A DNA stretch of 64,000 bases from Melastoma dodecandrum (GCA_029817715.1 JARUPY010000165.1:496001-560000), one strand, 5' to 3'. Shown: positions 1-11,699, counted from the stretch's first letter. Numbers and translations are program-made. The notes: generated by a model from the sequence alone, not told the origin.

Positions 1-10
1 CATATCTTAC

Positions 11-637
11 TTGAAACCCTAAATCAGGGTTGGCCTCAGATACCTGGCTAACTGGAGGAGAGGACTCAAGGACGACATCCTTGGGCAAAGCCGCTATGTC
101 CTCGTTACCCGGAAGGACCTCTGAATTACCATTCTCCTGAGCCTCAACAGTTACTTGCACATGTTCACCCGGGGTAGCCAGCGGTTCACTGCTAACAGCT
201 GCCACAGAGATGGTTTCCACAGAAGCTGCAACAGGAGCAGGCTCCGGGATAATCTCTTCAGGAACTGCAACTTGTACGGGGGCATCAGAAGTCCCCAAAT
301 AATTGTTGACGTCAACCTCAACTCTAACTCCGTCCGCCTTCTCATTGCTGGCGAAAAGGTTACCCAGACTTACAGCACTATCAGATCCAACCGAAGCTTC
401 TACTCCACCCCAGTGAGTAACTGGCGGACTGAAATTCAACGTACTTCCATTATTCACCTCTTGCTGTCTCTGCTTCACGGCCATTTCCCGTTCGACGCGG
501 AGGGCCTCATCTAAACGCTTAACCAGGTCCTCCTTAAGACCCCTAGTGGTCAACTTGCGCCTTTTGAGTTCTTCTTTCAACTCAACCACCTTCCACTGGT
601 CGATAGGGCGGTTATCGAGGATTGGGTAAGTCGACAT
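11..637 (-). CDS. ACINUS: ACINUS-like SAP-domain protein, first coding exon (partial)
   Basis: The reading frame opens at the ATG at 637 and stays open for 209 codons to a GTAAGA splice donor at 10-5, so the rest of the gene lies beyond the window's left edge. The protein begins MSTYPILDNRPIDQWKV. A SAP motif follows at about residues 14-48, including the helix KVVELKEELKRRKLTTRGL. SAP motifs bind DNA or chromatin scaffold. After residue 50 the sequence becomes an acidic, Ala/Val/Pro/Glu-rich low-complexity segment. The N-terminus matches my memory of plant ACINUS, a nuclear SAP- and RRM-type protein of the ASAP/PSAP complexes that work with the exon junction complex in splicing and transcription control. 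The RRM and RNPS1-binding parts would be in exons outside the window. The family call is knowledge-based; the exon and donor are read directly. Confidence 0.8.
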
Positions 638-1130
638 CTTGCAAGCCCTAAACTACGCAAGAACCTGTCAAATCGATGGAGCGAAAAAGATAAAAAGAAA
701 CAAGAAATCGAAAAAAGAAAAAAATCAATCAGCAGGAACAACGACTGGCAAAGTCTGGGGAACTCAGCCCCAATCAAACTGAAGGACAAACCAATTGCAA
801 ACCCGCGAAGAAAGATTGGATTTTTCGGGGACCCACGTGGAGGGAAACCCTAAAGGGAGAACGACCCTTCCAGAAAAAACTCACCAAGAAGGGGGAATGC
901 AGTTACAACTGAGCGCAGAGCAGACGGTTGGGTTGGGTTCGTTGGCGTTGGGGGCGGAGGAGGAGGAGACTACGGGGCAGGGGACTCCGCGACGGAAGGG
1001 GAAATGAAGGGGTTGAAGTAGTGTTTCGCGGGGGGCTTTGGAGGGGGGGGCCGGGGAGGGGAGGCAGCTAGTAAGGCCCCTTGTCTTTTGTCTTGGTGGG
1101 TCGGGCTTCACATTCCCCAGGCTTCTTCCT
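638..1130 (-). promoter_or_regulatory. ACINUS-like gene 5' leader and promoter region
   Basis: This stretch lies upstream of the ACINUS-like start codon. A purine-rich part (about 660-740) adjoins the start. A very G-rich segment at about 1030-1066 on the plus strand has runs of six, seven, four and four G, so the sense (minus) strand is C-rich there and the template could form a quadruplex. No clear TATA box was seen. Short open frames here look fortuitous. Confidence 0.4.
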
Positions 1131-1441
1131 CTCTAAAATGACTTCACGTTCCCCTTTTAGATGATAAAGAGGTCTATTTGAATTTTGACCTTACGACAAC
1201 ATGACCTAATTTAAATACGTGTCTCTTAAACTTTCATAATTTCCTTCTCTTACCTTTTTTTGTAAACCTTTCCTTCTCTTATCCTACAAATTTCAACATA
1301 ACATGCAAACACCAGCAAATACCTTCTTCATCTTAGTTTTCCTTTCAGGGAAGAAAGTCAAAAGGTTTTTATTTGTCCATCTCCTCTTCCTCTTTGGATG
1401 GCTAAGCCTATTTTTAATGTATATTGGTGGCACCTTCCGTG
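1131..1441. other. Intergenic spacer between the TSR3 3' end and the ACINUS-like promoter
   Basis: AT-rich DNA that probably contains the 3' untranslated region of TSR3 (minus) at about 1200-1441. I see no coding pattern or repeat. Confidence 0.4.
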
Positions 1442-4400
1442 CTACTCGCTATCGTCTTCGCTCTCCTCCAAGCTGAGGTGATTCACATTCCTTTCGAGGG
1501 GCGGAAGTCCATCTTCTGAATAGTCGGAATCGTCGTCCTCTGCAGTCTCCCATGTTTGCAGTAGAGTGTGAAGGGTAGTTCTAACAACTGGGCTGAAATA
1601 ATATATCATGCCTAAGAGCAAACAGTAAGTGTGTCTCGAGTACCTTCATTTTCCAGTGCTTACTGGGACCTTTTCAACATCATTCTGCTGAGACAGCCAA
1701 GAATTCTGCACCGAGATGATCTCTGCACTGTTTTCACATTGAGAGTATGCCTTCAAAAGTTCTCTGCATCAATCGCAGCTATGACAATTCAACTTTGATT
1801 GAACCCAATCATTTCAGATTGGAATATGAATGGTTAGGTTATGACAGATTGACAGAACAAATAGCTGGTCTATTGAGAGACTACATAAGAGGAAGGTGCG
1901 GACTTCCTTGGCCAATATATATAAAATCTGAGGGTTGTTTTCTTTTTTCATTTTTCTCAGAAAGAAAGAACATCGTAGCTGTGAAAGACGTTCAGCAGAT
2001 ATGTTGACTCTCTACTATAGACTGACCAGTTCTTCACTATCTGTACACAGAATAAATCTTAAGATTAAGCACTGCCAAATCCTGTTAACCAATTATCCTG
2101 TCGTTGAGAGCACTCATTGAAAAGTGGTCCGTAACTGTTTCAACTTCTCCATCTCCCTCATTCATTGTGGGGCCTCTATTTTACTTTGCGGGATTAATTT
2201 TGATTAGTTTATCACCATAAGGACTTTCCGATATTCAGTCACCACTAGCTCGGCAATAAATTATGGCAATACCGAGGAAGATCTAAAGCTGAGACAGTTT
2301 TTACATTTAACAATAATAAGATGTCGTTTTAGCGTTAAAATGTCAAAACCTGTTTAAGGAGAGAAAAGCATGCCCCCATTTAAACTTCCCCAGCAACAAT
2401 TCTGCTGTTTCCTCCTCTCCGCTGACAACATAGAACAATAAGTCGAGCAGATAATAGAGATGTATAAGCAGATATCAAAATTAGCTAACAAGAAAGTGCA
2501 TTGTGAAAACAAAAACTCTCCTCATTACTTGACAATGTTTGAAGCATGAATCAACAAGAGGCCATCCAATTTAAAGGTACCAACCCACTTTATGAAGAAA
2601 ATGGCATTTATTCCAAAAATGGTGCGGGAAAATTACCGATTTATTTTTGGTCCCTCATGGGACACCCCAGTAGTCAAAGCACTGAATATTTATTTAGAGG
2701 TCCCAAGTTCGAATCTCAACTGTCACGCTAGTTATTACCACTTACCAAAAAGCTGATTTCGGGTAAAAAAAATTAAGTTTACAGGACCATTCATGTCCAG
2801 ATCACGACTAACGGATGCCAAGGTTCCCCAATGCAGAAAAGTTTCCATGCAAAAATTGTGTTTTCAGAATCTTCATTGTTTAAGGCATGTCTTCGCAACA
2901 TCCGCTACTAGACTCAATTTGCGCTGGCTTGGCATCATAGATAATCATGGTAGATTATCTTCCTTAGCCTTCTTCAATGATAATTATGATTTCACAGGGG
3001 TCCTATGTGGGTAAGAAAAAAAACTACCCATACAATGCATTCTTGAAAAATCTATACAAACCCATTTATCCTTGTAACATTTATTGTGAAAATCCTGATA
3101 TTGTGATGGATAACCTCAGGACCAATGTAAATTGTAAATTATGACAAAAACATGCATAGTAAGCTAGATAACCTCAGGACCAATGTAAATTGTGACAAAA
3201 ACATGCATTGTAAGCTAGATAACCTCAGGACCAATGTAAATTGTGACAAAAACATGCATAAGAGATTCAAAAAAGATCAAAATGCATTTCAATACCATAT
3301 TATAAGAGCTGCTGACAATGCCTCAACACATGACAGCTCACATGGTCGACCATAATTTACTGGATTAGCTGCCACAAGCCAGGGTACTGTTCATGCAAGA
3401 GAAGACACAAGACATGTAATGTAACCCGATAAGAATATTGAAGTTCAAAGAGTATGCATAGCATATAACCTAGAGAAAACTCTGACAAATCATTTAACTT
3501 CAGCAAGAATTCCATTCTCTCAGTCATGTTGTCAAGATTCCAAGGAAAAACTTAATAGGCAAATAAAAGCAAAATATATCAGGCTGAAAGTGACACTTGT
3601 GATGATGAACACGAGATCTCCATGTAACTAAGATCAGCCCCATAATTTGGAAAGCTTAAGCAGTTGCAGGGCCTAGTTCTACCGACAAAAGAAAGTGAGA
3701 TCGAGGATCATACATAAACGTGTTGCACCACAACGTAGTTTTATGAAAGGAACGTCACCCAAGCGTGCCCACGAACAATCGACCACAGCCACCCCTCTCC
3801 TCTTCATTAAGTCATTATCTTCTTTTGAAACACACTGCTGTCCTACAGGACTACACGACAGTTTTGAACAACGCAGTCAAAATACTTGTTGAAAAAGGGT
3901 TGCCACAAAAAAGGAACAAAACCCAATCCGACATCGAAAAGAAAGAAGAGTCCAGTCTAGTATATATAGCCTAGCGGGCTACTCCCTCTACAGCCAATTG
4001 ATTTTAATGTGGAACCTTGTTGGGCTTGTATGCTGGGCTCGACATATGGGCCGGTCCGGTATTGCTAACAATACTCACATCACATCAATGGCATTCACAT
4101 AGACAACTCTTTCAGACTAATCATTCAAAAGATACACTTTTCTAGCTAATAACTTTTCATGACTCCAAGAATTGAAAAGCCCAACATGATCTGAAAAACA
4201 TGACAGAATCAGAGGTTTTAGACAAGCTCCTTAACATCCCAGAGTACACATAATGACTATTATACTAGAGATAATATTCAACCAGACGATATCAGAAAAG
4301 GGCTCCTTGATATACGCAACCAATACTGAGTGAGAAGGCGAGTCAAGAAAACATATTATTTGAGCCAATAACCAAAAAATTCAACCAAAATACCAAAATA

Positions 4401-5870
4401 TTTGACGGAAGGTATACAGTCAAACAAAATATTTTCAGTATTTTTCACAGCAGTGCACAAATAGAGGCAGGAGAAGGAAGGAAAAACTTTTGGAGACATA
4501 AAAGAACACATATTATACCTCAGAACTATGCGCCACCAAATCCACTATTCACACGCAGCTCCTGCATAAGATGGCCAATCAATCAACACCGAAACTGCAA
4601 ACTTGCAACAGACATGCTTCTTACACAAGCTTCATTCATAAAATAACTTACATAAACCAAAACATCTTAACAGTTGCAGTGTGTATGAAGACGACAAGAA
4701 AAATTGATCTTTCTATCAAGGAAAGAACCAAAGAAAGAAAATGAATGAAAGGCGGATACTTTCTTTCAACAAGCCAAATCTGGAAAGTTTACGCCCGGTG
4801 CACCTTTTTACATCACATTGACCGAAATCCTGCACAGAACGATTGACTTATTATTATTATTTTCAAAATTAACACACTACGTAGTTTCATGGAAGCCACC
4901 CTTGGATATCTTGTTCACTTTTGAAACAAGTAAAGAAGAATATCGTCCTAAAAAATCGTAAGTCACCAAGTTCGGTAACATAATGTAAATATTAAATGCT
5001 CAAATCATGCAGTGAAAAAAATTCATTCCAGACCATTAAGTTCATCATAATTCCAAAAAGATAATCCTCTTTTGATGCTATCAGCACAATAACATATTCC
5101 CATTGTCGTCTTCACATGAACTTATTGGATCTACCACACTCATAGTATTACAACCAAACAGACAGCTTTGTAACAGCTAGTGAGCAACTAAATTTTACCC
5201 ATGAGGCTTACAAGGTCACTTCAGTTACAAGGGTTGAACCCACTGGCAATTATGTGTTAATATAAAATGAATTAACTCAAACCCACGACTATTAATCAGG
5301 ATCCATGGACTATTTATCTATTGCAGAGACTGCAACCAAGGATAAGGAGTGCTGCCATTAAGTTCCAATAGTTTAAGAAACAAACAGTATCAAAGAAACC
5401 AGTCTATCTTAAGACAGAAGAATAAGATACGTACCCACATAGCAAGGTGAACTTTGGGCACGCCAGACTCCTCGGCAGCTGCCAATTCACAGCAACAACA
5501 AAAATTAATGCCATAAAGCCAACGTCAGGCAAAGATGTCCTGAGCATTGGTATGTCCCTCGAAAACATTCCCCAAGCATTTCATCAAACAGTTGAGCTAC
5601 AACACATAAAGCCCAAATCACAAAAAACCACCATTCCCAACAAAACGCACCTGGCTCTGCAGGCAAAGAATCCTCATCTCTGATGAAAGCGAAACAACAG
5701 ACAGATTTAAGAAAAATGGATCAAATAAAACCGGATTCAAAAGGGAGAACAGCAGTAAATCGGATGGATGAAAAACTTAACCTGAAAGATGGAAAGTGGG
5801 ATTTTGAGGAGTGTGCTCTGTGGTTGCTGTGGTGATGATTCTTGCCCTTCCGAGGCTTGTTGTTGCCCAT
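1442..5870 (-). CDS. TSR3: 18S rRNA aminocarboxypropyltransferase TSR3, ten exons, possibly disrupted in exon 4
   Basis: TSR3 transfers an aminocarboxypropyl group from S-adenosylmethionine to a hypermodified uridine of 18S rRNA during small-subunit maturation. Exons (minus, 5' to 3'): 5870-5782, 5679-5651, 5478-5435, 4829-4760, 4561-4519, 3850-3714, 3386-3296, 2421-2350, 1763-1664, and a last exon of about 1546-1442. All except exon 4-5 and the last acceptor join in phase with GT/AG borders. Seen in order: basic His-rich N-terminus ([14 protein letters not shown]), [72 protein letters not shown] and an acidic tail with [10 protein letters not shown]. These are family hallmarks. Oddity: exon 4829-4760 carries four extra bases (GAAA) before its donor, and exon 4561-4519 has two extra bases after FGG. 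The reading frame therefore meets TAG inside exon 4561-4519. The final acceptor (AG before 1546) was chosen by phase and is not strong. Confidence 0.85.
2640..2760 (+). mobile_element. SINE-like fragment in TSR3 intron 8
   Basis: A pol III B-box-like word (AAGTTCGAATCTC) lies at about 2703-2715. It is preceded about 40 bases upstream by an A-box-like word (TAGTCAAAGCACTG), as in tRNA-derived plant SINEs. No clear poly-A tail or target duplication was seen, so this is tentative. Confidence 0.35.
3108..3262. repeat. Minisatellite of three ~51-bp units in TSR3 intron 7
   Basis: Three consecutive units each begin GATAACCTCAGGACCAATGT and end in GACAAAAACATGCAT. The first unit is longer by about 8 bases. 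The array lies just downstream of the donor of exon 3386-3296. Confidence 0.85.
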
Positions 5871-6540
5871 GAATACTGATCGGGTCCACAAGACAACGAA
5901 TCGCCCGAGGTCGACAGTAAGAAACGACCCAAACGACAGTCTGAATCCCAATGCTGGAAGTGTTTATGCCGACGAATGGACGAAAATACACTAAAATTTA
6001 ATTTAAAACATATTTGTTTATGATGTTGAGATTGAGATCACAATTGTAGAGGGCCACATAACCGTTGGCATATCATAACATGCTTTTGATTAGCCACTAG
6101 ATTATGTAATAACCTAATACATCGAGGATATCTCATGTACTATTGGCATATAATTCTGAACTCAAATTGATATCACGAATCTAACTATCTTTTCTTATAA
6201 AAAAAAAATTGAATATTTGGTTAATGAAGCTAACTATGCCGTTCACAATTGTGTATTTTTATAGGTGTCGCAATCCGATACTTTTGTATTACGGAGATAT
6301 ACTTCAAAATAAAGTTGGTGGAAAAAATACTTTACGAAATAGGGTAATAACTTTCAAATCCGCCAACTAATACTTCGGTGTTAGAACACCGAAATCATCT
6401 AGTTAAAGTTGTGAACTCGATATTTTATTAATACCAAATTAGAAGTATTATTTGACAAAAAAAGGTCTTCTCTGTGTGTCCTGAACAGCTAGTTACACAA
6501 AAATGACATTGAATATGTTTTAAATTACTAACATAGGATT
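5871..6540. other. TSR3 5' flank and intergenic DNA
   Basis: The first ~120 bases are the probable TSR3 leader and promoter. The rest is AT-rich. At 6330-6450 the word TTACGAAATAGG, shared with the foldback element near 40.6 kb, is followed by a hairpin (TTCGGTGTT, loop AG, AACACCGAA) at about 6382-6401. No gene was seen. Confidence 0.45.
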
Positions 6541-6645
6541 GATTCAAGTGGTCTGAAGCTTGGATTCGCTTAAGGAGGTCTCGAGTCACCTACCGTACGC
6601 AACCACCCTTATTGAAAGACTCACCCAAATCTAAGCTCCAGAAAT
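6541..6645 (+). mobile_element. SINE-like element, copy 1 of a family shared with 42.67 kb
   Basis: The segment GATTCAAGTGGTCTGAAGC, then GGATTCGCTTAAGGAGGT, matches a segment at about 42676-42740 base for base in its core. The second copy has a good A box (AAGTGGTAAGGGG) and B box (GGTTCGAAAC), which identifies both as tRNA-derived SINE-like sequences. In this copy the B box is degraded. It abuts the gypsy LTR that starts at 6652. Confidence 0.45.
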
Positions 6646-6651
6646 CAGGCG

Positions 6652-6896
6652 GGTTACGAAAAAGAGGACCCTTTTGCGACCTTGTTGGGACGTTGAGAAA
6701 AATAAGTATTAGTTTAGTAATTTATAGGAAGTATGGTCTTAGCCCAATAGTTGCTATTTAAGGGTAAACATTGTCTAGGGTTTGAGGGATTATTAGAAGC
6801 ATATTTTCGACCGTCTTGGGTTGGTTTTCGTCTTTCTTGGCTTGTAGCAGAATTTGGTCTACTGTTCGTTAGGGTTAATTGAATATAGCCTTAACA
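6652..6896 (+). repeat. 5' LTR of the outer Ty3/gypsy element
   Basis: It aligns along its length with 19154-19442. It begins GGTTACGAA (TGTTACGAA in the other LTR) and ends CTTAACA. It lacks a ~40-base segment, with GGGACGTTAAGAAAATAAATA-like wording, that is duplicated in the 3' LTR. Confidence 0.75.
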
Positions 6897-6935
6897 ATTG
6901 GTCCGATCTGTCGAATTCGAAAGCCATTGAAACGA

Positions 6936-8036
6936 AGATGACAATTAATACGGCCAGAATTTCGGAGTTGGAGACGAAGGTAACATATTTGGATGGTATA
7001 TTGGGAACCATTAATCCACACTTGGAAACCTTATCGCTTCAAGTTATTGCGCCAAGGCCGGACATCGATCGACAATTTCAGGATATCGTGTGGGCTCTTG
7101 CAGCATTAGAGAAGGTATGCCCACAACCGCCGACTAACGGCCTTGCGTCTCCCACGACGGGTGATGTTATTTTCCAACCATCGGGCGCAGCATGGGATGT
7201 GGGTCCCCAATCGCCAATCGCAATGCGTTTCGTAAGGGATGCGCCCGAACACCACTGCTCGCAAGTGACGACCCTACCAGTCTTCGATGGTCATAATACC
7301 TTAAGGTGGTTGGTAAAGGTAGATCAATATTTTGAGACACAAGGGAGACGCAAAAAATTTAGTTATCGATGGTTTTTATGGAGGACGAGACGTTAGATTG
7401 GTTCCGCTGGTTCCGGGCACGGTGAGATCGCGTTACCTAGTATGAATTTTCCTAGGCTTTGATTAATCAATTCGATGATAGATCCAAGGCAGATTTTATG
7501 AACAGTTGGCAGTCGTTAAAAAGTCTAGAACTGTTGGAGAATATATCAGGGAGTTTATCCGACTCTCATCACACGTCCCAGGGTTTTCTGGGATATTTTT
7601 TTAGTGGGCTAGATCTGTGCATCCGTGTGTGCATCCGAGCATGGAACTCAACAAATCTCGAAAATGCAATGCATTTGTTATGCATTTATAAATCCAATTG
7701 TAGTATGATCAACATGGGACAACAAACTAATCAACGGGATATTCAACACGGCCCACCTTGGATTGATGCGGCCTGTGCAGCTGGGAACACCACGCGGCCA
7801 CTAATCACGACAGCCACCGAAAGGTCGGCAATGATTGCGAAACCATCATCCACAGCCAAGTGATTACTCCGTCGTACCGGCTGCCCCACAACATAACAAA
7901 GGCTCCTTTTCGTAAATTGATGCAGCAGGAATTCACTGATTTGCGTGCTTAAAATTTGTGTTTCCGATGTCCTCAACCATATCATCCTCGCCATGTGTAT
8001 ACGGATAGGCAATCGAGGATCCTTCTGAAGGAAGAT
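6936..8036 (+). pseudogene. Ty3/gypsy gag remnant with zinc-knuckle region
   Basis: An open frame beginning near 6854-6939 contains a heptad-like N-terminal stretch (ISELETKVTYLDGILG). Next comes the gag hallmark LPVFDGHNTLRWLVKVDQYF at about 7281-7340. A frame break and stop follow at 7396, and the matching gag wording (DETLDWFRWF) continues in another frame at 7384-7420. Further down, EFTDLRA, NLCFRCPQPYHPRH and RILLKED (about 7930-8036) correspond to the gag-pol linker and zinc-knuckle region. The copia element begins immediately after. It cannot code for a working Gag as read. Confidence 0.7.
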
Positions 8037-10017
8037 TGTTAACCTGATTTTTATGATGAATTTAAGCAATACGTTACTCATAGTGAGCAGTAATGTTTCA
8101 TGAGTTACGTGCTTGTCCCTAGTGATGAGCTTGAGCAATGTATTGCTGAATCACAGCTGGTAACTGTTATATGTTACTGTGAGTTGTTGCGGTGATATTA
8201 CGAATATATATTGAAAATATGGAAACAAATTTTCAATACCCACGTTTTATTTTGGGTTATCTCAGATCATTCGTCTGAGTCTCCAAATTCATTTAAATGT
8301 GGTTTAATGATCTCATTATAAAGATTTAGGCAACTAAATATTATGAGATTATCTTTCCAAGTTTATTTTTAGAAACAAAATATGTTTATGATATTCTGCA
8401 GCAATGTTACGCTAATACAGGATAAAATATCTAATCAAATATTTTTGTTGATCATGATCGACCAGATAAGATTATGATCAGATTATAAAGATTAGAAATA
8501 AATTATCTGATTAAGATAAGTGAGGAAAGTTATCGTTGGTACTTACTCTCTATAGCACAGCGATCGGTCCAGCAGACCGTTGTTGAGTCCTGGCTGCCAA
8601 TTTTGGCAACAAATCTCGAAGATTGCCTGGACGTCTTCTGTGCCTTCTTCTCCATTAAAATCAGACTAAGGACGACAGATCCAAGTGCCTTTGTGTGTCT
8701 GAGTGGTTCCAAAGCCTGAGTGATCTGAGTGAAGCTTTGAGGTCGACGGAGGACGAAAGGTGCTAAGTGTCTCCTGGTTCTTTCTCTTGCAAGCTACGTA
8801 TGAGAGTGTCAAGGGGCTGAGGTCAGATCCTTTGATTGTCGTGAGAGGGACTAGGTGTCCTCGGTGTGTTTAACGAGCGGCTGGCGAATCGTCTGAGGGA
8901 AGCTAAGTGAATACCTGTGCTGAATTCAGTAACTAGTTGCTAACCCATCGGCAAGAAGCCGTTCTTGTCGTGTCTCTTCGCAGGGAAGTCTCGAACCTAC
9001 GGAGTTTGAGCAGTTAGACACGCACTTGCGGGTGCGCGCCAGAAGTCTCGTGCCTGTAGGGTAGAGCAGGAATTGGGAACGCCGCCGGAGTGGAAAGAGG
9101 TCCTCCCGAGCACAGGGGTGCTGTGCAGCTCCTGGGGACGGATAGTAGAGCAGGTTGCGTGGAAGCCGCCGGAGTAGAAAATTCCACCCTAGGCATTGGG
9201 TGTGCAGTGCAGTGAGTCACAGCTGTGGTAACCGTGCACGTCCGAACTGAGTGTAGCATGAATACCCTTTCTTAGTGGTCTTTGTGGTTATCTTTGTGGT
9301 TCTTCTTTTGTGGTCTTTGTGGTATTCTGTGTGATCAACTTCGTGGTTGTCTCTTAAGCAGTTACAGGCTCATCTCCAGGAGAGACAAGATATGTGTGGA
9401 AATCCTCCGCTGAATGACAAAAGTGCTGAAGCAATCCTCTACTATGAATTAGAAATGAGCTGTTCTCTAAGAAGTCTTTCTGTCACTATAAGGATTATTA
9501 TATGAGGATTTAATCTCTGACATGACGCTGTTTGTGTGCTTTGATAGATAGGCTTACATATGAGCAACTACGTTCTGTGTGGAATCCATTGAGCTACCAA
9601 CAGCTGAGGAAAAGTATCATTCTACTGGAAACGAGAAGACGTCCACTGAGTGAGGAGCCGACCGTTGCCAGGAGTGATCATCAATTGTACGGGATTCTAA
9701 ATCTCACTTTGTGAGAACCAAATGCCTAGTGCAAGGGCTCTTTGCACCCATTATATTATATAGTGGAATCACCTTGTTGGCAGAAAGTGGACGTAGGTCG
9801 ATTAAGACCGAACCACTATAAACTACTGTGTCCATTACGATCGCGCAACACTCGTACGAAAACCTACTCGACAAAATCGTAACGGTGTCAGCGAAGCAGA
9901 TTTCATTTTGAGAAACGCTCTGCTGAGTTACAGTACGCTTCCACTTACACTGAGAAAAGGGCGAAAAAGTTATAAACATTAATTCACCCCCTCTTAGTGT
10001 TCCTGAACGATCTAACA
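8037..10017 (+). repeat. 5' LTR of the Sirevirus element
   Basis: A 1981-bp direct repeat of 17037-19015, bounded by TGTTA and TAACA. It contains a cluster of CTTTGTGGT-type words at 9262-9345 and two copies of a GTAGAGCAGG...GCCGCCGGAGT segment at about 9060-9095 and 9148-9182. Transcription of the element should start inside it, but I could not place the promoter. Confidence 0.9.
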
Positions 10018-10019
10018 AT

Positions 10020-10033
10020 TGGTATCAGAGCAG
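10020..10033 (+). promoter_or_regulatory. Primer-binding site of the Sirevirus element
   Basis: TGGTATCAGAGC lies two bases after the LTR end. This is the standard plant retrotransposon site complementary to the 3' end of initiator methionine tRNA, which primes minus-strand DNA synthesis. Confidence 0.85.
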
Positions 10034-10159
10034 GTTTGCTGGAAAGCTTTCTGTGTGATTGTTAGTACAGAACTCTGTTGCTGAACCTAAGGATCAGAAC
10101 AGCTTGTTACTGAAAGTCTAACATTAAGCACAGTAAAGTGTTGCTGAATCCTGAGCAGA

Positions 10160-11663
10160 ATGTCGATGCTCTTAACTGATGGTCATTCGACCGAACGTCC
10201 TGCGCTCTTTGCAGGACAACACTTCTCATATTGGAAAATGATAGAGTTGTTCATAGGAGCAAAAGAAGCCGATTGCTGGCAGATTATAATGGAAGGAGAT
10301 CTCGTAATTCCTCCATCTAATCCCAGCGACTCTCGGCATGAATTTGAAAGGAAGAGAACTATCTCGCTGAACATTAAAGCAAGGCACTACTTGGTGTGCG
10401 CTCTTGCTGGAAATGAGTTCAATCGCGTTTCTACTTGTATGACGGCGAAAGAAATGTGGGATAGACTTCCTTTAATCTATGATGGAACAGAACAAGTCAA
10501 GGAATCCAAAGTGAATGCATTAGTAACTCAATACGAAGCATTCAAGATGAAAAAGGATGAGTTAATAAATCAAATGTTTGATAGACTCACCGAAATCACT
10601 AATGCCATGGAATCTCTTGGCAAGACCATTTCCAATTTTGAGCTAGTCAGAAAAATACTTCGCTCACTGCCTAAAACTTGGGAAGCCAAGAAGACGGCAA
10701 TTGAAGAAGCTAAAGATTTGACGAGCTTAAGTCTTCAACAGTTACTTGGTTCTCTCGTTGCTTACGAAAATGAGAATAAGGTTGCTGAAGATAAGAGACC
10801 AATGCTGTTGCATTTAAAGGGAGCGTTGAATCCTCCGATGATTCCGAGGATGAATCCTTGTTCGATTCAGAGGATGAAATCTCCTTCATGGCAAGGAAAT
10901 TTGAGAAGTATCTTCGCAAAAATCGTTTCAAAGAAAAACGATATGCTAAAAAGAAGAATACTAAATCACACCAAAGTAAATGTGGTGTGTGCTATGAGTG
11001 CAACAAACCTGGTCATATGCGACCAGATTGCCCACTTCTAAATGAAAAGGGCAAACCTTCAAAATATAAGAAAGATGTCATGATGGCATCTTGGAGTGAT
11101 AGTGATGAGGAATCAGATCAGAACGATGAAACAGCAAACATCTACTATATGACGCAAACTGATGCTGAAACTGATAAGGTAAACGTCTCACCCTCTGATC
11201 TATCTGCTGAAGATATTGAGAATCTTTTCTCAGAATTCTATGATAAAATTGAGTCTTTGTCCGTAAATAATAAGGTTCTCAAGAAGGAGAATCAATTCTT
11301 GAGTGCTGAGAACGCTTCTCTTAAGGAAGAGTTATCAGTAAGGCTAAGAAAGCGGTAAAGCAACTTTCTCAATCTAAATTAAAGATTGAGGAACTGCAAC
11401 AGCAACTCAGTGCTGTGCACAACAAAACTGATTTATGTGTACATGAGAAGTATGATTCCAAAAATGTGAAACATGGGAAATATGTTCCTCCTCACGTTAG
11501 GAATGGCGAGTCTCATTATATTATTCAAAGGTTACCTAGGCTTTGCTATTATTGTAGAAAGCCAGATCATTTTATCAAAAATTGCCATGTGAGGCGAAAT
11601 GATATTCTTGGCATTACTTCTAAAGTTGATGGTTCTATTGTTAAATGGCAACGACTTACTTAA
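10160..11663 (+). pseudogene. Sirevirus gag, broken into three frames
   Basis: The frame starting at 10160 (MSMLLTDG) carries the copia gag domain (UBN2-like; FSYWKMIELFIGAKEADCW near residue 25, EMWDRLPLIYDGT, LVRKILRSLPKTWEAKKTAI). Near 10800 the coding wording moves to another frame, which continues with an acidic Ser-rich linker and a CCHC zinc knuckle (CYECNKPGHMRPDCP, about 10990-11035) to a stop at 11356-11358. A third open segment at 11415-11663 holds a second CCHC knuckle (CYYCRKPDHFIKNC). Gag forms the virus-like particle and binds genomic RNA. The breaks make this copy defective as read. Confidence 0.8.
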
Positions 11664-11699
11664 GTTCTTTCTCTATTTCAGGGATGCTTCAAGTCCATT

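Noticed and set aside
155..1111. Open frames on both strands over the ACINUS-like exon and leader
   Set aside because: They lie opposite or upstream of the SAP-domain exon and have low-complexity composition. Only the minus frame from 637 has a family match.
3900..4075. LTR-end-like wording (GGGCTTGTATGCTGGGCTCGA, then TATTGCTAACAAT) within TSR3 intron 5
   Set aside because: It resembles the end of some plant copia LTRs, but no second copy, primer site or duplication is in the window. Too weak to list as an element.
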